A stretch of DNA of 64,000 nucleotides, from assembly GCF_030936135.1 (NCBI RefSeq), contig NC_082595.1:103333334-103397333 (forward strand). The letters run 5' to 3'. Shown here in pieces: positions 47,629 to 59,750 of the stretch; the stretch's first letter is position 1, and every line of letters begins with the position of its first letter. The notes beneath the pieces are model-generated. The model made no database searches, was not told where the DNA came from, and worked only from the letters and a program-made list of their open reading frames with translations. Origin of the DNA: Gavia stellata. Lineage: Eukaryota; Chordata; Aves; Gaviiformes; Gaviidae. A program made the position numbers and the translations under genes.

Positions 47629-48183
47629 TGTGCTGATTTTGGCTGGGATTGCGTTAACTTTCTTCATAGTAGCTCGTTTGGTGCTGTTTTCGATTTCTGA
47701 TGAAAACACTGCTGATAACACAGGGATGTTTTAGTTTTCAGTGAACAGCACTTACACAGTGTCAAGGCCTTTTCTGCTTCTCACTGCGCTCCCCCAGCGA
47801 GTAGGCTGGGGGTGCATGAGAAGCTGAGCGGGGACACAGCTGAGACAGCTGACCCCAGCTGAACAAGGGGATATTCCATACCATATGACGTCATTTTCAG
47901 CAATAAAACCTGAGCGGGGTGATTTTGTCAGGGCTGCCATTGCTTAGGAACTGGATGGGCATCGGTCAGCTGGTGGTGAGTGATTGGGGCTTTTGCATCA
48001 CTTGTTTTTCTTGGTTTTGTTTTTCTTTGCTTCTTTTTTTCTTTTTTTTCTTATTAAACTGTCTTTATCTCAACCCACAAGTTTCCTCACCCTTCTGACT
48101 GTCTCCCTCATCCTACTGTGGGGGAGTAAGGTGAGGGAGGAGCTGTGTGGTGCTTAGCTGCTGGCCAAGGTTAGCCCACAACA
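47629..48183 (+). mobile_element. Solo LTR of an avian endogenous retrovirus, sense
   Basis: A 555-bp LTR starting TGTGCTG and ending CCCACAACA (TG...CA ends), flanked on both sides by ACAAC (47624-47628 and 48184-48188), a perfect 5-bp target duplication. Because the right flank is an ACA/AAC repeat, the end could be placed three bases earlier. It shares the CCATACCATATGACGTCA block with the family and has a full CRE (TGACGTCA, 47886-47893). AATAAA at 47902-47907 sits where related copies have a TATA box. A pyrimidine-rich stretch precedes ATTAAA (48053-48058), the likely poly(A) signal. No retroviral coding region flanks it. Confidence 0.9.
47886..47893 (+). promoter_or_regulatory. CRE (CREB/ATF site) inside the solo LTR
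   Basis: Palindromic TGACGTCA lies just upstream of the TATA-like AATAAAA of this LTR, where a core promoter element would be expected. The antisense copy of the same family has TGACATCA at 24879-24886, a single change at the CpG. Confidence 0.6.
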
Positions 48184-50314
48184 ACAACTAAACTGAAAAA
48201 GGACTAAAAACTATACTGCCTGGAAAATTCTGCCCTGAGAAGCTTGTCTAGAACTGCCAGAGACAGTTAGTATGGTACATTCTTAAGAAGATGTGAGAAA
48301 GATAGAGATGAATAAGCTGAACATCAGAAAGTCACAAAACCTAGAGTAGTAGTACTCCCAAGCATGTTGTCTGGAACACAAGAAAAAAAATTATTAATAT
48401 CATTAGGTTGTATATAGAGACATTTGATATTGAGGGATAAACTACTGCAGATTGCGTAGAAAGATGAAGAGACGAGAGTGTATTCATCATTAAGTCATAG
48501 AACATTAAAAAAAAAATGACAGTATGTTATCAGAAGGTAATTATATTCCTTCTACAGACATTCTCACCTGGTGTAAATCAGCAGATTTCTTTTGCAATGA
48601 GAATTCTGGTGATTTATAAACAGAGGAGAACTTGGCTTGCTGTTTGTGTTCCCATGCTGTCCTTGTAACACTGTTTGGACCGGAAAGATTCATACTCATG
48701 TTTTCTTGAATTTTAAGATACTATGGATTGTGAAGTAGTTGGCAGCCGGGGAAGTGCCATCTATCACTCCTGTTAGCTTAATGGAAAAGCTGTTTGACCA
48801 CACAGAATACTTCACAAAAACAACAAAATAGAAACTGATTTGAAATTCCAATGAACAGGGAACGATGAGCCCAATCTTGAGAGGTGTAAAACATGCGTTG
48901 CTTTCGTTGGAAGAGAATAGGGCAGATTTTGAACAAAAGAAAGAAGCAGTTTCTCTAGGGCTTAGTTCTAAAAGGAGCTGAAAGTCTTCTAGGAAGTGTT
49001 GAGTGCTTCAGATTCCCACTGAATTCTTATGATTCTGTCCTTCCTTCTCTTACATCTTTAAAATAAGCATACAACATTGTGCTTCTAAATCTGGAGGCTG
49101 TTACTTTTTTGTCGTAATGAAGTATAGTTTTATTTTCATTTCAAAATACTTGCTTTTAAAAAACATAAAAAAATTGTACTTTGCAAGTTATCTGACAAAA
49201 TGAAACTAATAATTTTGTTTGCTGCTAGTATCCTCCAAGCAGTAACGTGAACTGAGGCATCAATTATTTAGTACTATGCAACACTAATATGGATATGGTG
49301 ATTTCTCATTAATACAAACTTCAAAACTAATTCTCATTATCTTGAAATAATTATTTAGCTGCTTAGTAAGTGATTAAATTCAAACAGAAGTATATAATGT
49401 GTTTACAAAAAAAGAATTGGTTGACGTTACAAAATGTTAATGGCTTTATTCCTTAAAACTTATTGTTGGACCAGTTCATACATTTAAGGAATGTTCTTAA
49501 AGCTGTGGACTGCCTTTTTATTTAGCGTAGAAATTGCATCCAATTTGGAAAAGCATTTTGGATCTATCAGGTACCAATTAAGCAACAATCACAAAAATAA
49601 TAAAGCCCAAAATAAATCCTAGAAGAATGTAATTCAGATTTTAATGGAAAAACAGAATTATTTGCCCATAATTGTTTGGCTAAGGCTGTTTCTATTTTCC
49701 CTTCATATTTATAGTTTTGGCATTTAAAGGTTGGAAGTAGAGTAGCAGAAATAAATCGTTTTACACATGCAGAAAGGCTAAGACTCCTAAAGCAGACATG
49801 AAGTTTGGGTGGGACAGTCTCTGGGAGCCTAGCTTCATCTCACTGTTTGAAAGCTTGAGGCTTTTTGTTGAGGGAGAAGCCTTCTTTTGTGTATCTTCAC
49901 TTATCTTTCAGGTTTTAGGACTAGGTGCTCAGCAGTAATGAAGAGTATTGAGAAACAAGTGTGAAAATGGTGGGATGAGAAATGTTCTGTCTGCTTTATA
50001 GCTTCCGTCTTGGACGATACACAGGGAGCTTAAGTGAGGAGTTCAGGAGCAGATGCATGGATGCTATTAAAGCTTATGTGCCAAAGCATTAAAACTAGAA
50101 CTGTTCTTCTTCATAAAGGACAGAAAAAAGAGGGCTCTCTCGCCATAAATTCACCAGTAAAATGCATGTGCACTGTATCATTTGGCTCAATAAAAAATGT
50201 GGCATGTGGCAAAATTTTAGACTGATAAATGTAATTAACACTGAAAGGCAGATGGCAAGGAAAAGGGACGGGAAGGAAAAAATACATAAGGATGGGATGC
50301 AGTGAAACTCTGAC
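48184..50314. other. Non-coding intergenic stretch
   Basis: AT-rich sequence, no coding signal and no recognised repeat other than short A-runs. The immediate upstream flank of the next CR1 (about 50220-50314) may include its further 5' coding text, but I cannot read it with confidence. Confidence 0.55.
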
Positions 50315-50745
50315 ATGATGATCAAAGGACTGGGAAGCCTGCCCTATGAGGAAAGGCTGAGAGAACTGGGTTTGTTCAGGATTGAAAAAAGAAGGCTTAG
50401 GGGAGACCTTATCACCATGTTCCAATATTTAAAGGGTGGCTACAAAGAAGATGGAGGCTCCCTTTTTGCAAGGGGTCACATGGAAAAGACGAGCAGTAAT
50501 GGGTACAAGTTACTCCTGGGGAGATTCCGATTGGACACAAGAGGAAAATTTTTCATAATGAGAGCAATCAGCCATTGGAATAATCTCCCCAGGGAAGTGG
50601 TGGATTCCCCAACATTGACACTTTTAAGATTTGGCTGGACAGGGTGTTGGGCCATCTTGTCTAGACCGTGCTTTTGCCAAGAAAGGTTGGACCAGATAAT
50701 CCTTAAGGTCCCTTCCAACCTGGTACTCCATGATTCTGTGAACAT
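50315..50745 (+). mobile_element. CR1 LINE 3' end with readable RT C-terminus
   Basis: Sense-strand CR1 tail. The frame reads through the conserved block [17 protein letters not shown], then [20 protein letters not shown], then GRFRLDTRGKFF and HWNNLPREVVDSP with no stop. It then drifts into the 3' end with GGTTGGACCAGATAATCC, CCCTTCCAACC and the terminal CCATGATTCTGTGA. It is 5'-truncated and lacks the RT catalytic core, so it cannot move. The near-intact frame suggests a fairly recent insertion. Confidence 0.9.
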
Positions 50746-51925
50746 TCTAAGTACATTAAGAATTCCGTCCTCATAGAGAACAGTATTTAAATGCTTTCTT
50801 AAACAGAAGAATATGCCGCAGACTTTTTCCTCAATTAGAGCCTGAATTTACAAATGAGGGTCAGTGAATATTGGTTTATGCATTCACTGTTATACATTGT
50901 GTTATCCAAAGTATAAATTTCAAGCATCCTGGTGTTAAGAAATGTGTTTAAGAGTGGCAGTTATACCATTTCTTAGAGGTATGATAAGAAGTGTCAGTGC
51001 CCTGCATAACAAATCATGTTTATGTTACAGTAGAAAGTAAACATTTGCATTTCAAACCCACACAAACTGTGGGTAATATGTTAAGGTTGCTCTAAGTCAG
51101 CCTTGCAAAAAGTTCTGGAGTCTGCATTCTGAGCAAGGTGACTGTTTTTGAACAACTAACATGTACTTCATTTCAACCTTAGCAACCTATGGTTAAGAGT
51201 GTCAAACAGTGGGGGGTTTTCAGTACTTGGATTTAATGGAGAGATAATGGCAAGGAGCACGTTAGAAAAAGGGAGGAGTGAGGTGGAATTAAACTGGGAT
51301 TTTAAAAAATGGAAAATCAAAGTATGAGGTTTCAGGCCTGTCAAAATGTTTAATTCTTCTTGTTCAAGCTGCAGATGGTTTGAGTCATCTTGTGCCAGAA
51401 TTAACTTGGTGACACAGTAAAATAACCTTTCAGAAATACATTTCCCATATTTTATTCATTGTTGCACTTTAGCTGAACCTATTCTTTGCATGAATAAGGT
51501 ATTTGAGATCAGATGCCCTCTTCATACTTGCTTGGTGGGAATTAGAATGTGACTTGTTAAGAGCTAAGCCTAATTATGAAATGAAGGCATGAAATGTTGC
51601 TTTTGCTTACAGTCTGTTGTGCATCTTCATCTGTCTATGCAAAATACTTATGAAGTGTGCTAAAAATGAAACCTTTGTGTCTACATCATGCGAACAATCT
51701 GGAATTCCACCTTCTGTTATATAATAAACACAGGCTCATCTATAGAGAAGAAAAATAAACCACATGTAAAATTCATACAGTTGAACTGGCTATTGAATTT
51801 AAGACAAAAGGGTCTGTTTTACCATTTGGATGGCTCTTCAGATCCCAAAATATTGGACACCAGTAAAAGTAAAAGTTATGGTGCGGCCACTGGAATATTC
51901 CCAGAGGTTTAGCAGGTCAAGGTAC

Positions 51926-51961
51926 TGACTAAAAAGCTGGGAGTGACTAAAAAGCTGGGAG
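51926..51961 (+). repeat. Two-copy 18-bp tandem duplication
   Basis: TGACTAAAAAGCTGGGAG occurs twice in a row without mismatch. The perfect identity suggests a recent slippage or duplication event. Confidence 0.95.
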
Positions 51962-54900
51962 TGAACATCAAAAGTTGCCTGTTTCAGAGGTGGCATGTTT
52001 AATTCCTTCTACCAGGAGTTCTTTCTGCCTTCTACCAGGCAGTCAGTTTATACAGCTGACGGGGGCTGTAAAGGGTCCTGTGTAGAGCAGAGAGCATTAG
52101 AGCAGAACTCTGTGCAAGATCTGAAAGCTGTCCTGTATATCTGGGAGACACATTTTGAACATGTTTTTGACATTGCTTGAATGAATTTTCTTTAGTGTAA
52201 TGTTTCTCTTTTAAAATGGTATCTAGGTTTCTCATAAGGATGCACATAAACAACAGAATCTGCTTTGAACCCTGACTATTACTGGTTCAAATGGCTGTTA
52301 ATGAAATAATACGTGCATATATGTTTTCCCAATGCACACATCTCATTATACAATTAATTAAAAATACAATATTTATACAATGCAAGCTTCATACATATTC
52401 AAGTGGTTTCAGTAAAAAGATTATTCTGAATTTTAAATGAACTTGGGATTTTTTCTATCACAGAAAGATTCTCTGTGCTTCAGACGAAGGATTTTATTCA
52501 AGCAGATGACATCTTTCAAATCAGAAGCAGCATTTTAAGTTCAAGTGCTACATTTTGGTCTGAGGCAGGTGATTACTTTTATAAATCAGCTGTAAAAGGT
52601 AATCCTGAAAGCTCTCCATAAATAATAACCAAGACTGAAAATTTCTGTGTAGTGTGTGTGTATAATGGGAGGAAAATAGAGTTGAGGGAAATGGAGTTGA
52701 GGTTAAATGACTTTCTTCATGTAGCTAAATGGGCGTTTCTGCCATGGAAATCAAATGAGGGGTATACATATGGAAAGAGGGCAGGATCTGGTACCAGCTT
52801 TGCAAATGCTTCAAAAAATTATGCTGAGCAGCCCAGTCTGTTACAGCTTTTGAACAAAATCTGGAAGAGTGTTCATAACAAGTATAGAGCTATTAACATA
52901 TTTTTCAGTTGTCAGACACTGTGTGCCACAAACTAACAGGGGTGACTGGGTAGTATGGAAATCTGCTGCTGAAAAATTGTCCAAATAGATTTCAATTCAG
53001 CGTGTTCTCCCATTATTGTCTGTGAACATTTGTACAAGTAAAACTTTCTTTGGAGCTGGTCAATTGTAAACCTTCACAAAAGGTTTATTTAATCAATGCT
53101 GTATTTGTGCCAACGTGGAAAATAGTTTAGCACAATTAGGTCCCATAGTCAGGAAACAGTAATGCTATTTATTGCATGATTTGGGTAACTAGTCATGAAG
53201 CTGCAGTAGTGAAGTCTTAGCTTTAAGGCTGATATAGCCAACAATTGCAAATAGAAGCAGCTCAAACACCTTTTGGTGTAATTTTCAGGTAAATTACTTC
53301 TCAAATTCTGGAGTATGCTTTCTATTTTTCCTGTACCAAAATGTTACCAAATTATAAATAAAATAATTAAAGTGAGTTATTAGGGCTTGGTCTCATTCAA
53401 CTGTTGTATTGAGTAAGTATGATTAAAGTAATCTGTAAACTTTCTGACCATTTTGTAAGTGGCATAAAGGCAAAATTTATTGAATTAATAACTTGTTGAG
53501 CAAATATTTCAGTTATTGCTTCTTCAACATGAATATAATATTTCTCTTTAAAACTTAAAGAGAAATATAAAAGTATTGTGTTACCTGTCATGTATATCTG
53601 GATGCAGTGGAATCTTGACATAGCTGTATAAGTATAGCCTTACAAAGGACAGTCAGCAAATAGTTCTCACAAACCCTGGAGAAACTCCTACCACTATTAT
53701 ATAAAATGGTATTTTCACACCAAACAAAGTGGTTTCTCCTTCATGTAAAGACTCAGTATTTTCAGTTTTCCTCTGTTTCTGTCTGGATGTACATTAGTAG
53801 AAAGATCCAAAAATTATTGAAAATGCTCACTGTCATGTTGTAGATTAATGAGAAACAAAAAGCATATTTTAGGTGACAGTATGTTTATTATTAAGACTAA
53901 TGAGAAAATGTCCCTTGAAAAAATTGTTAAAAAAATAACCCTTAATCAAGATGAGAAGGCAAGTCCCCCAAATTTTTGTGGTTGAGAATTGATGGAAAAT
54001 TCCATTTCAGAAAACTGCAGTGGAATTTTTCAGCTTTCCAGCTATGGCCACGGAAGCATTTTGTTAGTCGGGAGAAAGGGAAATTGACGGGAACTTTCCA
54101 GAGCAGCATCTGGGGAGCCATCATTTTGATTTTTCCTAAAGGAAAAGTGCTAGAAAATTTTTCCAATGACAAGTTCCAAACCTGCTTTATTTGTTATTCT
54201 TGCAGTCACAGCTGTCCACTCTCACAATTCTTCAGTCACGCTAAAGGATGGATGCAGGTTTGTTTTCCTAATAACAATTTGATTTTCTTGCTGTATTAAG
54301 TTCTTTATTGTGCAAGTCTTCAACAACATGCAATTTTCCTTGTGTTCCCTTCCTTTTTAACCCTTTAACCATCTGTGCATATGTTACTGCTTTTGATCAC
54401 ATTTTTGTAGCTCACCCTTTGCAGATATTTCAGTTCTTGTGTTTTCCTTTGTTCCTGTTGCAGCTTTTCTTACCTTGCAAGGGTAACAGTTTCACCACAG
54501 CAGCTCAAAAATATTGCAAAAGATCATGGGGGGTGAGTGGAGGGTATTGAAACTTTCTTCTGTGGTGGCACAGGGCTGATGCTGTGAGGGGACCACATGA
54601 TAATATTCTCAGTAGGCATGGTCCATCCTGGGCAGAAGGCCCACCGTGTCCTCAGACTCATTTATACTATTTGTGCAAACCTTAAAGGACTATGAGTCTC
54701 CTGAACTTTTTCATGGCATTCGCAGGAAAACTTTCAACACGTAAGGAAAGCGTATTTGAATATACGAATGCAGACTTCATAATTTATTCTTCTGTGGAGT
54801 GGATTCTACTGAAATTGTGTATGTAAAGTGAATTCTATATATACAGCTTTGCATCTAATCCACTGAATGTAGGTTAAACAAATACAGTCAGAGTCCAATG

Positions 54901-55551
54901 TCTATCAAACCTTGACAATGTCCAATAGCCGTCTCTCTGCCATTCATAAGTCTTGCCTCAAGCATGATGTGGCAAGTAATTCTCCATAGCTATTCATATC
55001 TGCTGCCTTTTGTGCCAGTAGCCCGAAGATACATGCACATGTTGTTGGAGTGTGCACAAGGCACATAGCCTTTACTTAGACTGTACATGCATATTGTTAT
55101 GAGGATGGATACCCCCTGGAAAATAATGAGAAAACAATTAATCTATTGCAGTAGGGGCTTAGGGCAGGAGCCAGCCAACTGTTGCATATCCATAGAATCA
55201 CCCAGCCCTAAGAAATTATGTCTTAATGATTTAATTACTTTTCTCATCTGAGCAGATATTGTAATTCTGATTACATAAGCTGAGGATGAACATGCTTAAA
55301 ACTAATAAATACAAAGTGCATTCATCTGAAATGAGCATCATCAGCACTCACAATGAAATTTCATTTATGGGCATTGTTTCATTAAATGTAACCTCTAGCT
55401 TATTACAGACATATTATTTTTCATTTTTTATGCATGATGTCATTCCTTTATTTAAACAGAGCATGGTAAATATTTTATAAAACCATTAAAGGAACAAATA
55501 ATAGATTTTTGCATTAAAAATGGATCTGTGAAAGTGTCTGGCAACTAAAAT

Positions 55552-55574
55552 ACAAACAAACAAATAAACAAAAA
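55552..55574 (+). repeat. (CAAA)n microsatellite
   Basis: Imperfect run of CAAA with one TAAA unit. Confidence 0.85.
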
Positions 55575-58085
55575 GGATGGAATTATGTTGCAATCTGTCA
55601 GAAATTATCCTGGAGTTTTATCTGTGATTTGGCCACTGTTACTCTTTTTCTCACTCAGTTGGCCTATTAATATGAGATGTGTAAAATGGTAGAAATATGT
55701 GAGCTACCTTGGGGCAGAATATGATGATCTTGCTTTACCTCAGACTTTTAGAGGATGCTAATTGTATGCTGGGCTTTTTGTTTCCCCCAAAGCCCTGTTT
55801 CATGTATTTAATTAGAGATTTTTAACTTTTAAAGCGTTTGCTGTACACACTGGCAAGTATTTTTAAGAACCACATCCTATGTACTGAGGCAGTTGTTCAG
55901 ATTAGCTAAAAGAGTCATTAAGCATATCTGCTTGCACAAGCCTGTCATAATCCAGTCTCCTAGCATAATTTTATGACTGCTGCAAAAGGCAGGATACAGA
56001 TGGGGTGTTGAACTTGCAGCTTAGCACCTCCTGTGAATCCCATTGATTTCAGCAAGAGCTGAGAGAATTCTTCAATTTGCAAAATCTGGCCCCTCAAAAG
56101 ATAGCAATTAATTTAATGGCAAATCCCGCAGTCTTTATGGAGTGGAAACTCACACTGAACTTACTGAGAGCTCAGTACAGTTCCGCAGAAATCAAGAGAA
56201 AGATTCCCATTGACTTCATAGAGGGCTGGATCAAGTAACTAACTACTGAAGATGTGATCCTGCAGGAAGCTGGGCCAATGCTTCTTAATCTCCCAAAGGG
56301 TATGGTTGTGGTGATGGTGGGAAAAATTCATTGTAGTCAGCATCTTCCAGCATTGCTCTGTACCCGAGAGGTTTGAATCTTAAATGAATGAAATTCAAGA
56401 GACATTTTCTTCCTGCTGAGAAAAAAAGAAAAATAAAAAACAATGACAGGGAACCGAATACACAGATTTGAGATTCAGTGCTAATGTGTCATTGCCAGCT
56501 ATTACTTTTCAATTTTCTCCTTTCAGAAGGGAGTAGCTTTGTCAAGGTCATGCCACAAATAAATAATTTCTCTGTTTCAGCAAGGTCTTGGTAAAGCAAT
56601 AGTAATCAGGACCTTCTGTAAATTAGGGTTTCTTTCTAAAGAATGGATTCTTATTTCAAATGACCCCTTGCCTCTTTTTCTTCTTCTGTTTTTAACATCT
56701 AAGTGATTTGCAAACTTCTCGCATTTCAAGGACATAATTAAGAATGCTGATTACATTGACATCGTTCTCAACACTGAAGAATGTGAACAGGAGTGCACTC
56801 ACTGCTTTTCAAATACTTTTGTCCCATCCTCTATAAATAAACATAATTAAAAGAACTTGAGAAATAAAACAGGGCATGGTCTTTCCTCAAAAGGTTCCAG
56901 GTTGAGAGTGTAGATCTTTATGCATCAAGAAAAGAATGTAGCTGGTAATACGTTGTCTTCAAAAGAGAATAACCTGTGTTTATGACAAGGCTTGGGCTTG
57001 ATGAGAGTAAACAGATGCTGCTCTGATACCAGTATTTCTTCAAAGAACACATTAATATCTTTTAAATGCAAGTCATGGCTCTCATTAATGCCATTATTAT
57101 GAATTACTGAGACCTCCAACCATTAGTTTGGTCACAATGTCCTTAATTAATAGGTGACCTATCTTTAACCAGATATCATATTTTACATAGCTTGTCTGCT
57201 GATAACCCAAGACAAATACCAATGCATAATTAATTTTATTTTTTAATTAATTCTCAATATATGATGCTGTATGGATTCAAAACCAGAAAGGTACTAATTA
57301 GAATTTTGGTTTAATTAGCCTTGCATATGCTAAGTGTATTCTGCAGTGCTCGGTGCAACAGAATTGGTGATCAGGAGGATGGTTTAAAAGTCCTGATGGG
57401 TTTAGAAGTATGGCTTAATAGTAACGTAAGTGGTATCAGTACCGGTCAAGAAGGAAAATTGCAGACGCATTTTTCCATAGCCTTTTTTCTGGTTGTGCAG
57501 TGTACTATCTCCCAACTGTGATCCTAGAACAGTTTCAAATTAGAAATGAGGTTGAGGGGTGAACATGTTACTGTAGTGGTCTGTAACTGCCAAGGAAAGC
57601 AAGTACCTTTTCATCCAGCTATGACTTAATCTACTGCTTGCAAGACATTGCAAGAGCTTCTCTATGTATGTCCCTTTCTGTGAGTTTTTAACAGGAAGAT
57701 AGTGAAATTCTCTGTAAGGAAATTTTGGATCACCTGAATGCTCCAAAGTCGTCTAAAAACACCTGGATTATGGTCCTGTATGTAACAGCAATTAAAAGGA
57801 TTTTTTTTCAGAAGTTGCCAACAGCCAGTATATGGCACGTGACATAGCACTAAGCATGAATCTGAGTAAAACATCAGAGGACTTTCTTCATATGTCCCAA
57901 GCTTTTTGCTTTTTCTCTTTGTCTCTTGATTATTTTTTTTTTTTCATTTTCAAATGCTGATAGGAGCCTAAATCATTTAGATCGATTGAAAATGTCACCT
58001 TTCTGTGCTGTGAGGATCCTGGTATCTCTAACCCTGAGCTGTATCCTTCCTTCTGCTATCTTCACAAAACTCCACAGAAAAAAGT

Positions 58086-59750
58086 TTTTCACAAAATCAC
58101 AGAATCACTACGGTTGGAAAAGACCCGTAAGATCATCAAGTCCAACCATCAACCAACACCACCATGCCCATTAAACCATGTCCCACAATGCCATGTCCAC
58201 ACGTTCCTTGAACACCTCCAGTGATGGTGACACCACCACTTCCCTGGGCAGCTTATTCCAGTGTCTCACCACTCTCTCAGTAAAGAAATTTTTCCTAATA
58301 TCTAGCCTGAACCTCCCCTGGTGCAACTTGAGGCCATTTCCTCTTGTCCTGTCACTTGTCACTTGGGAGAAGAGACCAACACCCACCTCTCTGCAACCCC
58401 CTTTCAGGTAATTGTAGAGAGCGATAAGGTCTCCCCTCAGCCTCCTCTTCTCCAGACTGAACAACCCCAGTTCCCTCAGCCGCTCCTCATCAGACTTGTG
58501 CTCCAGACCCCTCACCAGCTTCGTCGCCCTTCTCTGGACGCGCTCCAGCACCTCAATGTCCTTCTTGTAGTGAGGGGCCCAAAACTGAACACAGGATTTG
58601 AGGTGTTGTTAGTGTATTTGTAAAAAGATTTTTTGTTATCCCTTACGACCGTGGCCAGATCGAGCTCTAGCTGGGCTTTTGCCTTTCTAATTCCCTCTCT
58701 GCATGACCTAATGAGGTCCTTGTACTCTTCTTCAGTTGCCTGCCCCTTCTTCCAAAAGTGATAAACTCTCCTTTTTTCCCTGAGTCAGCCAGGCCGGTCG
58801 TCTTCCCTGCCAGCTCTTCTTACAGCACATGGGGACTGCCTGCTCCTGCACCTTTAAGATTTTCTTCTTGAAGAAGGTCCAGCCTTGCTGGATCCCTTTA
58901 CCCTTCAGGACTGTCTCCCAAGGGACCCTCTCAACCAGTGTCCTGAACAGGCTGAAGTCTGCCCTCCGGAAGTCCATCATAGTGGTTTTGCTGACCCCCC
59001 TCCTTGCTTCGCCAAGAACTGAGAATTCTGTCATTTCATGGTCACTAAGCCCAAGATGGCCTCCAACCATCACTTCTCCCACCAGACCCCCGCTGTAAAC
59101 AGCAGGTCAAGCAGGGCACCTCCCCTGGTAGGCTCCCTTACCAGCTGTGTCAGGAAGTTGTCTTCCAAACGCTCCAGGTACCTCCGTGACTGTTTCCTCT
59201 CTGCTGTGTTATATTTCCAACGGACATCCGGTAAGTCGAAGTCCCCCACAAGAACAAGGGCTTGCGACTGTGAGACTTCTGCCAATTGCTTGTAGAACGC
59301 TTCATCAGCTTCTTCATCCTGGTTGGGTGGTCTATAACAGACCCTCAGCAGGATATCTGCCTTGTGAGCTTTCCCCCTCATCCTTACCCATAAGCAGTCA
59401 ACCTTGTCGTCACAATCATTGAGCTCTATACAGTCAAAACACTCCCTAACGTACAGAGCCACCCCACCGCCTCTCCTTCCTTTTCTATCCCTACTGAAAA
59501 GCCATCCATCGCAGCACTCCAGTCATGCGAGTCGTCCCACCATGTTTCTGTGATGGTGACTACGTCATAGCTGTCCCGCTGCACGACGGCTTCCAGCTCC
59601 TCCTGTTTGCTGCCCATGCTGTGTGCATTGGAGTAGATGCACTTGAGCTGGGCTATCGATTTCGCGCCTGACATCAGCACGCCACCCCATGGCTCATCTC
59701 TAGGCAGCCTGGTTTCATCCCCTTCCCCCTTCAAATCTAGTTTTCCATTT
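58086..59750 (-). mobile_element. CR1 LINE with endonuclease domain retained and RT core deleted
   Basis: Antisense CR1, relatively young. Reading the minus strand: 59734-59460 opens ORF2 with AQLKCIYSNAHSMGSKQEEL and the endonuclease text YDVVTITETWWDDSHDW. A frameshift follows, then ALYVRECFD, YRPPNQDEEADEAFYKQL and LVGDFDLPDVRWKYNTAERK (consensus GDFN, here GDFD). After another shift come LSDHEM, with the catalytic SDH, and WTFFKKKILKVQEQAVPM. The linker near 58780-58610 reads YHFWKKGQATEEEYKDLI to VVRDNKKSFYKY. Near 58610 the sequence jumps to the 3' block: [35 protein letters not shown] and [14 protein letters not shown]. It ends in the CR1 tail at about 58090-58150. The RT motifs between are absent. 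Confidence 0.9.

Larger units (their letters stand above)
50746..58085. other. 7.3-kb non-coding stretch
   Basis: AT-rich with no coding gene seen. It holds an 18-bp tandem duplication at 51926-51961, a perfect 14-bp hairpin at 53538-53568, a CAAA microsatellite at 55552-55574, a possible ancient repeat at 55980-56235 and an A/T-rich cluster of homeodomain-type motifs at 57215-57335. Confidence 0.5.

Noticed and set aside
50111..50425. Minus-strand frame overlapping the CR1 at 50.3 kb
   Set aside because: Shadow of the CR1 sense frame on the opposite strand.
19650..59750. Idea that the mixed-strand CR1 and LTR fragments form a piRNA cluster next to a piRNA-pathway gene
   Set aside because: Repeat density is ordinary for avian intergenic DNA and nothing in the sequence itself indicates a cluster; small-RNA data would be needed.
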